Origin: an uncultured Planktomarina sp.
Lineage (GTDB): Bacteria > Pseudomonadota > Alphaproteobacteria > Rhodobacterales > Rhodobacteraceae
Direction: 5' to 3'
Assembly: GCA_913047725.1 (NCBI GenBank)
Contig: CAJWTH010000003.1
Location: 1 to 57,906 of the forward strand
DNA: 57,906 bases
Made by a program: the position numbers and the translations under genes. Numbering within the stretch: position 1 is the stretch's first letter; each line of letters opens with the position of its first letter. The notes under the pieces are model-generated. The model was not told where the DNA came from. It was given only the letters and a program-made list of their open reading frames with translations, and ran no database searches. Shown here piece after piece: positions 25,078-35,211 of this stretch.

Positions 25078-25980
25078 TTACTGAACAATTACGCGGTTGG
25101 GATGGATTTCACCTGATCTGAATTGGCCAATAGCTAGAGCCTTTCCTTCATAACTCACCCAGATTTCATCACCAAATTCCGCATCAGTAAAGCAAATGGC
25201 TGGATTTCCATTTTGGAGCTTGGTGGCCCCCTCTGAATTTGTGGTACCTTTTGGCAAATCAGCTAGGCCGTCCTCTAGAGGCCGCAAATATTTATCAATG
25301 TCTAGGGTTTTGGCGAATGGCTCTATTGTTTCAAGAGTAACGGAATGCTCCAATTCAAATGGGCCAGACCATATGCGTCGAAGTTTGGTGACATGAGCAT
25401 AACATCCCAAAGCTTGTCCGAGATCGCGCGCGACAGCACGAACATAACCACCTTTGCCACAGGTCATTTTTAATACAGCAGTATTAACAGAAGGCCGGTC
25501 TATCAAAGTTAATTCTGACACAAAAAGTGGACGAGCAGAAATTTTTACTTCTTCACCTGCCCTAGCTAAATTATAGGCGCGTTCCCCATTTATTTTGACG
25601 GCAGAAAATTTAGGGGGAACTTGCATGGTCTCGCCAATAAAAGCCTCCAACTTATTAATTATTTCGGCGTTGGTGGGGCGTTTTGGACAGGTTGCGACGA
25701 CCTCACCTTCCGCATCATCTGTATTTGTTGCGATACCCAACTCTATGCTAAATTCATAAGCTTTTTCCGCGTCTGTGATGTACGGTATGGTTTTAGTAGC
25801 TTCACCTAAAGCGATTGCCAGTAGGCCAGTAGCCTCAGGATCCAACGTACCTGCGTGACCAGCTTTTTTTGCATTAAAAGCCCAACGTACCTTGTTTACA
25901 ACGGCGCTACTTGTCATGCCGTTAGGTTTATCAATAATTATCCAGCCTGAAATATTACGGCCTTTGCGAGTACGTCCCAT
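25078..25980 (-). CDS. truB: tRNA pseudouridine-55 synthase
   Basis: TruB makes pseudouridine 55 in the T loop of tRNAs. The 300-residue protein starts with [20 protein letters not shown] and has the catalytic Asp in [13 protein letters not shown], followed by [18 protein letters not shown]-terminal extension may form the PUA-like part. It lies 94 bp after rbfA on the same strand, a frequent bacterial pairing of translation-maturation genes. Confidence 0.96.
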   Translation of the reverse strand: MGRTRKGRNISGWIIIDKPNGMTSSAVVNKVRWAFNAKKAGHAGTLDPEATGLLAIALGEATKTIPYITDAEKAYEFSIELGIATNTDDAEGEVVATCPKRPTNAEIINKLEAFIGETMQVPPKFSAVKINGERAYNLARAGEEVKISARPLFVSELTLIDRPSVNTAVLKMTCGKGGYVRAVARDLGQALGCYAHVTKLRRIWSGPFELEHSVTLETIEPFAKTLDIDKYLRPLEDGLADLPKGTTNSEGATKLQNGNPAICFTDAEFGDEIWVSYEGKALAIGQFRSGEIHPNRVIVQ

Positions 25981-26074
25981 GGGTTCCTCTTATGTTAAAG
26001 AAAGGTGTCAAAACTCAGCATATAAAATTTCAATCTATGACCGTTCTGGAGCCAAATTTTAAGCTGATAAGGGC

Positions 26075-26470
26075 TCAATCGTCTAAGTCGCGCCGTACAT
26101 CATCTCGTTCAAATAGTTGGCGGGTATTTTCTATTCGGTCAAATGTCTCATCGAGCCGAAAGCGCAAATCTGGTGCGTACTTCAATCCGGCCTTGCGCCC
26201 AACTATGCTTCTTATTTGACCTTTGTTTTTAGCTAAGGCTGCGATCGTCTCTGTGTTTTGACTGCCACCCAGAGGCATAACGTACACAGTCGCTATTTGT
26301 AGGTCAGGGGATGTAGTAACTTCACAAATAGTTATTGAAATACGGTTGAGTTCCGGGTCATGTATTTCACCACGTGCCAATACCTCAGATAGAGTTCGCC
26401 GAATAACTTCGCCAACTTTTAACTGCCTTTGCGACGGACCTGCGCCTTGGTATGCTCTTGTCTTTGCCAT
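26075..26470 (-). CDS. rbfA: 30S ribosome-binding factor A
   Basis: A 131-residue RbfA protein with the KH-like fold: [19 protein letters not shown], then [20 protein letters not shown] and [10 protein letters not shown], ending in [15 protein letters not shown]. It binds immature 30S subunits during 16S processing. It is divergent from dapB with 78 bp between the starts, so promoters for both must lie there, and it leads into truB. Confidence 0.95.
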   Translation of the reverse strand: MAKTRAYQGAGPSQRQLKVGEVIRRTLSEVLARGEIHDPELNRISITICEVTTSPDLQIATVYVMPLGGSQNTETIAALAKNKGQIRSIVGRKAGLKYAPDLRFRLDETFDRIENTRQLFERDDVRRDLDD

Positions 26471-26548
26471 AAGTGGGACATAGGCCCTGTGCCATTAGGT
26501 TTGCAAGTGGCAAAACTTTGGGCCAAATACAAAGTAGAGGAGAACGGC

Positions 26549-27358
26549 ATGATGAAAAACCCTGGAATAACGATTACTGGTGCGTCTGGCCGCATGGGGC
26601 AAATGCTCGTCAAAGAGGTTCTCGAAAGTAATAGTGCGCGGCTCGTTGGAGCTGTAGAACGAGTTGGCCATGCCTGGGTAGGTTTGGATTTGGGGGAAGC
26701 GATGGGTGGCAGTGCCAATGGCATAATTGTTACTGATGACCCATTGAAAGCTTTTGCACTTTCTCAAGCGATAATAGATTTTACCGCTCCAAATGCTTCA
26801 ATTGAATTTGCTGCCTTAGCTGCTCAGGCAAGGGCTGTACATGTCATTGGAACAACAGGAATGAACGATCAAGAGATTGCTGCACTCGAACCGGCAAGTC
26901 GTCATGCGGTAATAGTGCGTGCTGGTAATATGTCTTTAGGTGTTAACATCTTGACTAAATTAGTTGAAAAAGTTTCTGCGGCACTGGATGACGATTTTGA
27001 CATTGAAATTATTGAATCTCACCATCGGCATAAGGTTGACGCACCGTCTGGTACAGCATTGATGTTGGGTGAAGCTGCAGCCGCTGGGCGCGGTGTTAAG
27101 TTAGCAGATATTCGTGACGGTTTACGAGATGGTGTAGTAGGTGCACGGACGACAGGTAATATTGGATTTGTGTCAATCCGTGGAGGTGATATTGTCGGTG
27201 AACATGATGTACTTTTTGCTGCTGCTGGTGAACAAATTACACTTCGCCATTTGGCAACAGATAGAAGAATATTTGCTCGTGGAGCGCTGAAGGCTGCGCT
27301 TTGGGGGCAAACCCAAAAACCAGGTCACTACGACATGATGGACGTACTGGGACTTTGA
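26549..27358 (+). CDS. dapB: 4-hydroxy-tetrahydrodipicolinate reductase
   Basis: DapB reduces 4-hydroxy-tetrahydrodipicolinate in the diaminopimelate/lysine pathway. From the ATG at 26549 it has 269 residues: an N-terminal Rossmann fold ([15 protein letters not shown]) and the catalytic segment [17 protein letters not shown], with the His pair and Lys. The reading frame runs 40 codons further upstream into the divergent rbfA gene, but GAGGAGA lies eight bases before 26549 and the family starts there. Confidence 0.96.
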   Translation: MMKNPGITITGASGRMGQMLVKEVLESNSARLVGAVERVGHAWVGLDLGEAMGGSANGIIVTDDPLKAFALSQAIIDFTAPNASIEFAALAAQARAVHVIGTTGMNDQEIAALEPASRHAVIVRAGNMSLGVNILTKLVEKVSAALDDDFDIEIIESHHRHKVDAPSGTALMLGEAAAAGRGVKLADIRDGLRDGVVGARTTGNIGFVSIRGGDIVGEHDVLFAAAGEQITLRHLATDRRIFARGALKAALWGQTQKPGHYDMMDVLGL

Positions 27359-27409
27359 TCTAGATCAAAATTCGGTGTTAAAATTGACAGCAAAGTCTTA
27401 GGTTTAAAA

Positions 27410-27781
27410 ATGCGCATTTTTTATCTTTCTTTTTTATTGAGCTTGATGGTTGTGTCGGCGCAGGCTGGTGAACGTATTTTTGATCGTTCAACACTTCTTG
27501 ATGTGGTCTCTGAGAAAGTATTAATTCTCCGCCTTTTTGGCATTAAGCTAAAAATTATGGAAGATGGAAGAATTGAGGGCAAGGCAATGGGTCGGGATGT
27601 TGTTGGTGACTGGGAATGGCAAGATGGTTTTTTTTGTCGCTCTATGTTTTGGGGTGAGCGTGATATTGGCTATAATTGTCAGGAAGTTTCCATCAATAAC
27701 AAAAAAATAAAATTCATAAGTGACCGTGGATTGGGTGCTAGTGCCAAGTTTTTGATAAAACCAAATGCTGGCTCGAACTAA
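27410..27781 (+). CDS. Exported protein of unknown function, 123 aa
   Basis: The first 19 residues form a signal peptide (MRIFYLSFLLSLMVVSAQA-GE). The mature 104 residues contain GKAMGRDVVGDWEWQDGFFCR and GYNCQEVSIN, with two cysteines that could form a disulfide, so a small periplasmic protein is likely. Homologues are sometimes labelled dihydrodipicolinate reductase only because they sit after dapB; nothing in the sequence supports that activity. It starts 51 bp after dapB and is probably co-transcribed. Its stop lies two bases from the stop of the convergent DUF1674 gene. Confidence 0.75.
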   Translation: MRIFYLSFLLSLMVVSAQAGERIFDRSTLLDVVSEKVLILRLFGIKLKIMEDGRIEGKAMGRDVVGDWEWQDGFFCRSMFWGERDIGYNCQEVSINNKKIKFISDRGLGASAKFLIKPNAGSN

Positions 27782-27783
27782 AG

Positions 27784-27963
27784 TTAGAAGTCTACGGCAA
27801 TGCCTTTGCGCTCCCAATCGCCAAACCTTACGGGCTCAGGACCATCTCTGCCCCCAAGTTCAGCAGGCAATTCTTTTTCTTCAACCAAGTCTTTGCGGGT
27901 TTTTGCTTCAGCCAAAGCACGTTCTGCGGCAGCTGTCAGTTTGCTTTTCTTGTTTTCTCTCAT
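27784..27963 (-). CDS. DUF1674 / succinate dehydrogenase assembly factor 4-like protein
   Basis: From the ATG at 27963 the protein has 59 residues: a charged helical first half and the diagnostic C-terminus GGRDGPEPVRFGDWERKGIAVDF in two blocks (GPEPVRFGDW, KGIAVDF). This is the DUF1674/SDHAF4 signature; the mitochondrial homologue helps assemble flavinylated SdhA. The frame is open further upstream to 28059, into the divergent rsmB gene, but those residues are not family-like. No sdh genes are in the window. Confidence 0.88.
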   Translation of the reverse strand: MRENKKSKLTAAAERALAEAKTRKDLVEEKELPAELGGRDGPEPVRFGDWERKGIAVDF

Positions 27964-28006
27964 AGTGCTGATATATGCCGGTTTGATGAAATCGCAAGGA
28001 TAGTAA

Positions 28007-29341
28007 ATGCAGCAACCCCAGCAAAAACCGGGTCGACCTGGAACTTCTTTAGCTGGCAAGACAGCAAAACGAGTAATTTTAAATATAGAACGTTTGGAAG
28101 CAGTTCGAATTTTAAATGCGGTGATGATAGAGCAAAAGCAACTTTCTGAGCTAACACAATCAACTGAGTTTCAGGCATTACAGCCTCAAGAACGTGCTCG
28201 TGCACAACGTCTTGCGACGCATACTTTAAGACATGTAGGTCGAGCGGACCGGGCCTTACGTCCACATTTGGCAAAGTTGCCTGCAGTGGAGGTTTTAAAT
28301 GTGATGCGTTTAGGTGTGGTTGAAATAGTTGGCCTTGGTGCTCCAGCGCATGCTGTTGTTAATGATTTGGTTTCAATTTGTTCTGCGAATGGTAAAACCC
28401 GTGCTTTTAAGGGTCTCATTAATGCGGTTTTGCGCAAAGCTGTCGCTGATGTTTCCGGAAAATGGGACAAGTCGCCTGTCCAAATGCTGCCAAAATGGCT
28501 TCGGAACCCCCTAAAGGAAGCCTACGGAAACGGCACCGTTATGGCTCTGGAGACTGCTCACATGCGTGGTGCTCCTGTCGATTTGACTGTCACTAGTGAA
28601 CCAACAGTGTGGGCTAAAAAATTAAATGGTATTGTTTTACCTAATGGGTCAGTTCGGTTAAATGAAATGGGACAAATTTCATCCCTTGAGGGCTTTAGGG
28701 ATGGCAATTGGTGGGTTCAGGACGCGTCAGCTTCTTGGCCGGCGATGTGGTTAGGCCTTCAATACGGTGAAACAGTTTTAGATGTTTGTGCCGCACCGGG
28801 TGGCAAAACCATGCAAATGGCAGCAATGGGAACCAAAGTGACCTCCCTTGATATCTCGCCACAGCGAATGAAACGAGTTACTGAAAATCTAAACCGGACA
28901 AAATTAAAGGCTGAAACAATTATCGCTAATATCATGGATTGGGAAGATCCACGCAGCTTTGATGCTGTTTTGTTGGATGCGCCATGCTCTGCCACGGGGA
29001 CAATTCGCCGGCACCCAGACTTGCCGTTTGCTAAAGATGGCACCGGTATTTCAGAGTTAATTAGCCTGCAAGCGGATATGCTATCTGCGGCGGCAAAACG
29101 AGTAAAGCTTGGTGGACGCTTGGTGTTTTGCACTTGTTCCCTGATCCCTGACGAAGGTGAAGTCCAAGCTGAAAATTTTCTAAAGGATAATAATAACTTC
29201 GTAGCTGACGCCACAACTCCACTGGGAATAGACGAAAAGTGGCGTACTGAAGAAGGCGGTTTCCGGTTGAGGCCTGATTTTTGGCCTGATCTAGGTGGCA
29301 TGGATGGTTTTTATATTATTCGCTTAAACCGATTAAGATAA
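28007..29341 (+). CDS. rsmB: 16S rRNA (cytosine-967-C5)-methyltransferase
   Basis: RsmB methylates C967 of 16S rRNA. The N-terminal ~140 residues form the NusB-like RNA-binding domain, and the rest the SAM-dependent domain with VCAAPGGKTMQMAA (SAM binding), LDAPCSATGTIRRHPD (catalytic Cys) and FCTCSLIPDEGE. Length 444 is normal. AAGGA lies six bases before the ATG. The next genes, a heparinase-like protein and purH, follow closely on the same strand and are probably one transcript. Confidence 0.93.
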   Translation: MQQPQQKPGRPGTSLAGKTAKRVILNIERLEAVRILNAVMIEQKQLSELTQSTEFQALQPQERARAQRLATHTLRHVGRADRALRPHLAKLPAVEVLNVMRLGVVEIVGLGAPAHAVVNDLVSICSANGKTRAFKGLINAVLRKAVADVSGKWDKSPVQMLPKWLRNPLKEAYGNGTVMALETAHMRGAPVDLTVTSEPTVWAKKLNGIVLPNGSVRLNEMGQISSLEGFRDGNWWVQDASASWPAMWLGLQYGETVLDVCAAPGGKTMQMAAMGTKVTSLDISPQRMKRVTENLNRTKLKAETIIANIMDWEDPRSFDAVLLDAPCSATGTIRRHPDLPFAKDGTGISELISLQADMLSAAAKRVKLGGRLVFCTCSLIPDEGEVQAENFLKDNNNFVADATTPLGIDEKWRTEEGGFRLRPDFWPDLGGMDGFYIIRLNRLR

Positions 29342-29406
29342 AATTTACTGGGTGACACAGCGCAAGCTTTGGGCGTATTGTTTACTCGTATTGTGAGGCA
29401 TCAGGG

Positions 29407-31125
29407 TTGCATATTCCTGTAAGAGATAGTCCATATCGGTTGTCCTGGTTAACTCAAATAGGAAACCGTTGGCATTTGCGTCGGGCTGCTTGGTCCCGAC
29501 CACCTATTGGTGTGTTAAGTACGCCAGAACCTTGGACTATCGGTCAATATGATCGTGGCAAACAGCTGGTTGAGGGCAATTTCTTGACGCAAGGGCACAT
29601 CGTGGAGGTTGGTGATGGATCCGTTTGGGACCAGCCCATCCCTTCTGATTTGTTCGAGGCTGAATTACATAGTTTTGGATGGTTGGATGATTTAGCTGCA
29701 GTTGGCGATAACGAAGCTCGCGGCCGGGCGCAGACGTGGCTCTTGCAGTGGATTTCAAAATTTGGAATGGGCAAGGGTCTGGGATGGAATTCTAATTTAA
29801 CTGGGCGCCGGTTGATACGCTGGATTAACCATTCAATATTTATCCAGAAAACCCTCCCAAAGAATTCAGTAAATATTTTTTATCATTCGTTGGCATTACA
29901 CACTGTTTTTTTATCACGGTGTTGGCGGCAAGCTTCTACTAGTATGGAACGCTTTGAAGCATTATCCGGTCTGGTTTGTGCGGGATATTCTTTAGTGGGA
30001 ATGGAGCACCTAGCTGTCTCAGGTTTAAAAGATCTCGATGTTGAATGTGAATCGCTCGTTAGTTCAGACGGTACTTTGTTATCTCGAAACCCAGAAGAAC
30101 TACTCAATGTCTTTGGCTTATTAATTCAAATTAAAATAACGCTTGATTTAGTGAAGGCTGAAATTCCGCAGTTTTTAATACAAAGAATTGCAATAATGGC
30201 ACCAGTTCTGCGCAGTTTGAGACATGGCGATGGAACTTTAGCACGTTTTCATGGGGGAGGTTCAGGAAGTGAATATTTTTTGGATCAAACGCTCGCGGCC
30301 TCTGGAATACGGCCAACTATTCCACAAGATAATGCCATGGGGTTTTCACGGTTCACGTCGGGAGCAACGGCTGTAATTGTAGATGCCGAAGCACCCGCCT
30401 CTGGTCCTACTAGTTTCAACGCCCATGCCTCCACTGGTGCGTTCGAACTTTCTACAGGGCGCAACCCATTAATTGTTAGCTGTGGTTCGGGCTCAAGTTT
30501 TGGAGATGATTTGCACCTGGCTGGGCGCTGTACTGCCTCACACTCAACAATGACAATTGAAGGTGTCAATTCCTCCTGGTTTTCCAAGAGTGCCCAAAAG
30601 CATTTGAGCTACCTTCAAGATGTCCCAAACATCGTGAAGGTAAAAAAAACTCGGGCTATTGATGGAGTTCGCCTTAAAATAAATCATAATGGCTACCAAG
30701 GTAGCCATGGGCTAATGCATGTCCGCACTATGGATCTTCCTGTTGATGGTCAGAGTTTGGCTGGTGAGGATGAGCTTTATCCGCCCCAAAAGAAAGATAT
30801 GAAACAGTTTGATAAAATGCGCGGACAACATTCTGGAGAACTCAAATATGCGGTGCAGTTTCATATCCACCCTGATTCTCAGGTAAGCCTTATAGCGGGG
30901 GGATTAGCCGTTTCACTTACGTTAATTAATGGGGATATTTGGGTTCTTAGACATGATGGATCTAGCGCTCTATCGGTTGAACAAAGTTTGTATTTTGATA
31001 ATAATTTACTTTATCCGCGTAAAACTTCGCAAATTGTCTTAAGTGGAAAAATTAAGGAATTTACAACTCGTGTTCGCTGGTCACTAGCCAAATCAGTTGA
31101 AAAGTCGCAAGAAGCCACACAATAA
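29407..31125 (+). CDS. Heparinase II/III-family protein
   Basis: A 572-residue protein with an alpha-helical first part (WLLQWISKFG...GWNSNLTGRRLIRWINH) and a C-terminal beta-rich heparinase II/III domain (MGFSRFTSGATAVIVDAEA, then SHSTMTIEGVNSS). Family members are polysaccharide lyases, but those lodged between rsmB and purH in alphaproteobacteria have no known substrate, and I see no signal peptide, so the protein may act inside the cell. The start is TTG at 29407 with GAGG upstream. It is 35 bp from purH. Confidence 0.82.
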   Translation: MHIPVRDSPYRLSWLTQIGNRWHLRRAAWSRPPIGVLSTPEPWTIGQYDRGKQLVEGNFLTQGHIVEVGDGSVWDQPIPSDLFEAELHSFGWLDDLAAVGDNEARGRAQTWLLQWISKFGMGKGLGWNSNLTGRRLIRWINHSIFIQKTLPKNSVNIFYHSLALHTVFLSRCWRQASTSMERFEALSGLVCAGYSLVGMEHLAVSGLKDLDVECESLVSSDGTLLSRNPEELLNVFGLLIQIKITLDLVKAEIPQFLIQRIAIMAPVLRSLRHGDGTLARFHGGGSGSEYFLDQTLAASGIRPTIPQDNAMGFSRFTSGATAVIVDAEAPASGPTSFNAHASTGAFELSTGRNPLIVSCGSGSSFGDDLHLAGRCTASHSTMTIEGVNSSWFSKSAQKHLSYLQDVPNIVKVKKTRAIDGVRLKINHNGYQGSHGLMHVRTMDLPVDGQSLAGEDELYPPQKKDMKQFDKMRGQHSGELKYAVQFHIHPDSQVSLIAGGLAVSLTLINGDIWVLRHDGSSALSVEQSLYFDNNLLYPRKTSQIVLSGKIKEFTTRVRWSLAKSVEKSQEATQ

Positions 31126-31160
31126 AATGAACTTGGGACAATGGCTAACCATTAGGATTA

Positions 31161-32750
31161 ATGATGATTGACCTCATAAAGCTTCGGCGTGCTTTAATTT
31201 CCGTATCTGATAAAACTGGCCTTCTAGAGTTAGCCCACGCTTTAGTAGATCGGGGTGTTGAACTGGTTTCTACTGGTGGTACAGCAATTGCTCTTCGCGA
31301 TGCTGGATTGGACGTTCTGGATGTAGAAACGATTACTGGATTTCCCGAGATGATGGATGGCCGCGTTAAAACTTTACATCCAACTGTGCATGGTGGCCTG
31401 TTGGCCTTGCGTGACAACGCAAACCATAACGAAGCAATGGAGGAGTATGGTATTACTGGGATCGATTTGTTGGTTGTTAATCTTTACCCCTTTGAAGAAA
31501 CTGTTGCCAATGGTGCCGATTATACGTCTTCGATCGAAAATATTGATATTGGAGGTCCCGCCATGATCCGGGCTGCCGCTAAAAACCACAAATTTGTGAC
31601 TGTGGTTACCGATACTCAGGATTATTCTAATTTATTGAAAGAGTTGTCAGAACTCAAAGGCTCAACTAGTTATTTTTTTCGACAAAAACTAGCGCTCAAT
31701 GCGTATGCTCGAACTGCATCTTATGATGCTGCAATTTCGAATTGGATGGCTAAAGAGATGGAAGTAAATCCACGCTATAAGGTTGTTTCTGGGTCTATTG
31801 TCCAAGAATTACGTTACGGCGAAAACCCTCATCAGGCAGCAGTTTTTTATGGGCAAAGTGGTTCACAAAGTGGTGTGGCTACGGCAGTTCAGCATCAGGG
31901 TAAAAAACTTTCTTATAATAATATAAATGATACTGACGCCGCAGTAGAGCTTGTTGCGGAATTTGAGCCAGTTGAGGGACCTGCGTGCGCCATTATTAAA
32001 CATGCTAACCCCTGTGGAGTAAGCCGGGCAGCTACATTAAAAGAGGCTTATCAGGCAGCCTTTAATTGCGATCAGAAGAGTGCGTTTGGGGGCATTGTGG
32101 CTCTAAACCAAAAACTAGATGGTGTCACAGCTACTGAGATTTGTAAGATTTTTACAGAAGTAGTAATAGCGCCTGACGCAGATGATGAAGCACGCAAAAT
32201 CTTTTCTAAGAAGAAAAACTTGCGACTACTAACGATTAAGAACTTACCTGACATAAATATTACAAGCCAAACTATCAGGCAAGTTTTGGGTGGATATTTG
32301 GTTCAAGATAAAGATATGGGACGGGTCTCGCCTGACGACTTAAAAGTGGTAACTAAACGCTCGCCAACTTCTGCAGAGTTAAGTGATATGCTCTTTGCAT
32401 GGAAAGTCGCTAAGCATGTAAAATCTAATGCGATCGTTTATGTAAAAAATGGTGCAACAGTGGGTATTGGCGCTGGGCAAATGAGCCGCGTGGATAGTAC
32501 CCTAATTGCTGCTCGCAAGGCGAGAGAGATGGCGGAACAACTCAATTTAAAGAACCCATTAACTCATGGATCAGTTGTGGCATCTGATGCATTTTTTCCA
32601 TTTGCAGATGGGATACTGACAGTTGCTGAAGCTGGCGCTATGGCGATTATCCAACCAGGCGGCTCTGTTCGGGATGAAGAAGTTATTGCGGCAGCTAATG
32701 CAGCTGGCTTAACTATGATATTTACTGGGATGAGACATTTTAGGCATTAG
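31161..32750 (+). CDS. purH: Bifunctional AICAR formyltransferase / IMP cyclohydrolase
   Basis: PurH performs the last two steps of IMP synthesis. Residues 1-150 form the IMP cyclohydrolase domain ([49 protein letters not shown]). The rest is the formyltransferase domain with [12 protein letters not shown] and the catalytic KHANPCG, ending at [10 protein letters not shown]. Length 529 is typical. Tandem ATG codons lie at 31161; either could serve. lspA begins one base after its stop. Confidence 0.97.
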   Translation: MMIDLIKLRRALISVSDKTGLLELAHALVDRGVELVSTGGTAIALRDAGLDVLDVETITGFPEMMDGRVKTLHPTVHGGLLALRDNANHNEAMEEYGITGIDLLVVNLYPFEETVANGADYTSSIENIDIGGPAMIRAAAKNHKFVTVVTDTQDYSNLLKELSELKGSTSYFFRQKLALNAYARTASYDAAISNWMAKEMEVNPRYKVVSGSIVQELRYGENPHQAAVFYGQSGSQSGVATAVQHQGKKLSYNNINDTDAAVELVAEFEPVEGPACAIIKHANPCGVSRAATLKEAYQAAFNCDQKSAFGGIVALNQKLDGVTATEICKIFTEVVIAPDADDEARKIFSKKKNLRLLTIKNLPDINITSQTIRQVLGGYLVQDKDMGRVSPDDLKVVTKRSPTSAELSDMLFAWKVAKHVKSNAIVYVKNGATVGIGAGQMSRVDSTLIAARKAREMAEQLNLKNPLTHGSVVASDAFFPFADGILTVAEAGAMAIIQPGGSVRDEEVIAAANAAGLTMIFTGMRHFRH

Positions 32751-32751
32751 C

Positions 32752-33228
32752 ATGAAAAAAGTTTTACTTTGGAGTACGGCCCTTACCTTTGTGTTGGACC
32801 AGGTTACAAAAATTACAATTGTACATTGGATGGGTTTGATTTCAAAAGGTACAATTGATGTTTGGCCGGGGTTTATTCAATTTCGTATGGCGTGGAATAC
32901 TGGAATAAATTTTGGGCTTCTTTCTGGCAATGGTGATTTAGGCCGTTGGTTTTTGGTGGTCCTATCGCTCATTATATGTACTTTTGTATTGTACTGGATT
33001 CGAGGCGAAAAAGGTCTCTTTGTCCTTATATCTGGTGGTTTTGTGATAGGAGGAGCGCTAGGCAATTTAATTGATCGAATTTTATATGGTGGCGTGGCTG
33101 ATTTTTTGAATATCACCTGTTGTGGATTTCAAAACCCATATGCATTTAATGTTGCGGACATTACGATTTTTATAGGCATATTTGGAATGGTTCTATTCTC
33201 TTCAGATAACGATAAAAAGCTTGAGTAA
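32752..33228 (+). CDS. lspA: Lipoprotein signal peptidase (SPase II)
   Basis: LspA cleaves the signal peptide of lipoproteins in the inner membrane. The 158-residue protein has four hydrophobic helices; the catalytic Asp residues lie in GNLIDRILYGGVADFLN and AFNVADITI, and N-terminal LDQVTK and WNTGINFGLL are conserved. It is separated from purH by a single base (TAG-C-ATG), so the two are almost certainly translated from one mRNA. A 177-bp gap follows before mutL. Confidence 0.95.
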   Translation: MKKVLLWSTALTFVLDQVTKITIVHWMGLISKGTIDVWPGFIQFRMAWNTGINFGLLSGNGDLGRWFLVVLSLIICTFVLYWIRGEKGLFVLISGGFVIGGALGNLIDRILYGGVADFLNITCCGFQNPYAFNVADITIFIGIFGMVLFSSDNDKKLE

Positions 33229-33405
33229 AACTGCTGTCAATTATGCATTTTCTTTAAAATTTTAATTTCATTGCACTTCTTTTTATTAATTTGATTCTGG
33301 TGATGTATTCAAAAGTTATGTTTCCATATTTTATAGAGCTTTAGTTGCCAAAAGACTTGAAGGAAGAGTGGTAGAATCGGAGCATAATATGCTATCAGTA
33401 GTGGT

Positions 33406-35211
33406 ATGCTTAGTAATGACCCCAACATAAGCCAAGCCCAACCTGTGATTCGACAGTTGAATGAAACAGCAATTAATCAGATTGCCGCTGGTGAAGTTGT
33501 AGAAAGACCGGCGTCAGCAATTAAAGAACTCGTTGAGAACGCGATAGATTCCGGTGCAACGCGTATTGATGTTGACTACGCAGATGGAGGAAAATCTTTT
33601 ATTCGTTGTACTGATAACGGGTGTGGTATTTCTGCTGACGAATTGCCACTGGCTATGATGCGACATGCCACCAGTAAAATTGATGGCTCTAATCTTTTAA
33701 ATATTCAAAGTTTTGGGTTCCGGGGGGAGGCCTTGCCTTCACTAGGTGCAGTAGGAAAGCTTGTGATCATGAGTCGATGTTCACAGTCTGATGGGGCGGA
33801 ATTAGAGGTTGATGGTGGAAAGCTGAGCCCGGTTAGACCAGTGGCCATGCAGCCAGGAACTCGGGTAACACTTAGTGATTTGTTTTATGCTACTCCTGCG
33901 CGCCTAAAGTTTTTGAGATCTGATAGGGCCGAGTCTAAGGCGATTGCTGATATCATGCGCCGACTGGCAATAGCAGAACCTTCAATTGCATTTTGTTTAC
34001 GTGACATGGCAACAGAACGCATAGTTTTGCGATTTCAGGCTGAACAAGGCAATATGTTTGATGCATTGCGTAGTCGATTGGGCCAAGTGATGGGCTCAGC
34101 GTTTGTTGAGAATTCTATAGTTGTAGACGCGGAGCGTGAAGAAATTCGTTTGACAGGATTTGCAGGACTTCCAACATATTCTCGGGGTGCCGCTGTATCT
34201 CAATTTCTTTTTGTTAATGGCCGACCCGTAAGGGACAAACTTCTTTTAGGTGGATTACGAGGGGCTTACTCAGATTTCTTATCCCGAGATCGACATCCTG
34301 CTGTTGCATTGTTTGTAGAGTGTGATCCCACGCGGGTAGATGTAAACGTGCATCCTGCTAAAGCGGAGGTACGTTTTAGAGAACCAGCTTTAGTGCGCGG
34401 GCTTCTTGTGTCTGGGGTTCGTCATGCTTTAGCAGAGGCAGGTCATCGTTCATCATCGACTGTGTCAGATGCAGCTCTTGGAAAATTTGAAGTGCCCGCT
34501 GAATCCCGATCTTATCAAATGGACCGGCCTTCGCGAGTGGTTGGACAGTTTGAATCTTTGGATACAAAGAATATGTTTGACGTAGAGCCATCTGCCCGAA
34601 CAGAGGTGGTGTATAAGGCCGAATCCCAAAGCTTGCCCCTGGGAGCTGCCCGGGCCCAATTACATGAGAACTATATATTGTCACAAACTGAGAATGGCTT
34701 GGTTATTGTTGATGCGCATGCTGCGCATGAGCGAATTATATATGAAAAAATGAAATCACAGTTGAAATCGTCAGGCATAAAATCACAAGCGCTGTTAATT
34801 CCAGAGGTGATTACTCTTTCAGATAGTGAAACTGCCCTGATTCTGGAGAAAAGTGAAATCTTAATGGAGCTGGGACTTACCGTTGAGCCGTTTGGCCAGG
34901 GTGCTGTTTCAATACAAACAATACCAGCAATATTAGGCCAAGTTGATGTCAAAAAACTTGTACTGGATATTATTGATGAGCTAGCTGAAAGTGGAGTTAC
35001 GGAGATTCTGACTTCACAAATTGAGGCTATTTTAAGTAGAGTAGCCTGCCATGGATCAGTACGTACAGGTAGGCGTATGCAGGCTGATGAAATGAACGCC
35101 TTGTTACGTGAAATGGAAGCTACGCCGCATTCGGGCCAATGCAATCATGGTCGACCGACTTATGTGAGCCTCGCCATGACTGATATTGCAAAGCTGTTTG
35201 GAAGAATATGA
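33406..35211 (+). CDS. mutL: DNA mismatch repair protein MutL
   Basis: MutL couples mismatch recognition by MutS to strand removal. The N-terminal GHKL ATPase shows AAGEVVERPASAIKELVENA, DNGCGI and FGFRGEALPS; the C-terminal domain carries DAHAAHERIIYE, close to the DQHAxxExxxxE metal motif of endonuclease-type MutL but with Ala for Gln, and ends SGQCNHGRPTYVSL. Length 601 is usual. It overlaps the following rmuC gene by four bases (ATGA), pairing two genome-maintenance genes. Confidence 0.96.
   Translation: MLSNDPNISQAQPVIRQLNETAINQIAAGEVVERPASAIKELVENAIDSGATRIDVDYADGGKSFIRCTDNGCGISADELPLAMMRHATSKIDGSNLLNIQSFGFRGEALPSLGAVGKLVIMSRCSQSDGAELEVDGGKLSPVRPVAMQPGTRVTLSDLFYATPARLKFLRSDRAESKAIADIMRRLAIAEPSIAFCLRDMATERIVLRFQAEQGNMFDALRSRLGQVMGSAFVENSIVVDAEREEIRLTGFAGLPTYSRGAAVSQFLFVNGRPVRDKLLLGGLRGAYSDFLSRDRHPAVALFVECDPTRVDVNVHPAKAEVRFREPALVRGLLVSGVRHALAEAGHRSSSTVSDAALGKFEVPAESRSYQMDRPSRVVGQFESLDTKNMFDVEPSARTEVVYKAESQSLPLGAARAQLHENYILSQTENGLVIVDAHAAHERIIYEKMKSQLKSSGIKSQALLIPEVITLSDSETALILEKSEILMELGLTVEPFGQGAVSIQTIPAILGQVDVKKLVLDIIDELAESGVTEILTSQIEAILSRVACHGSVRTGRRMQADEMNALLREMEATPHSGQCNHGRPTYVSLAMTDIAKLFGRI

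Noticed and set aside
26429-26548. 40-codon N-terminal extension of dapB
   Set aside because: It overlaps divergent rbfA, and GAGGAGA marks the ATG at 26549, where the family N-terminus begins.
34671-35144. 157-codon ORF antisense to the mutL C-terminus
   Set aside because: Shadow of a conserved gene; Ser/Ile-rich antisense composition.
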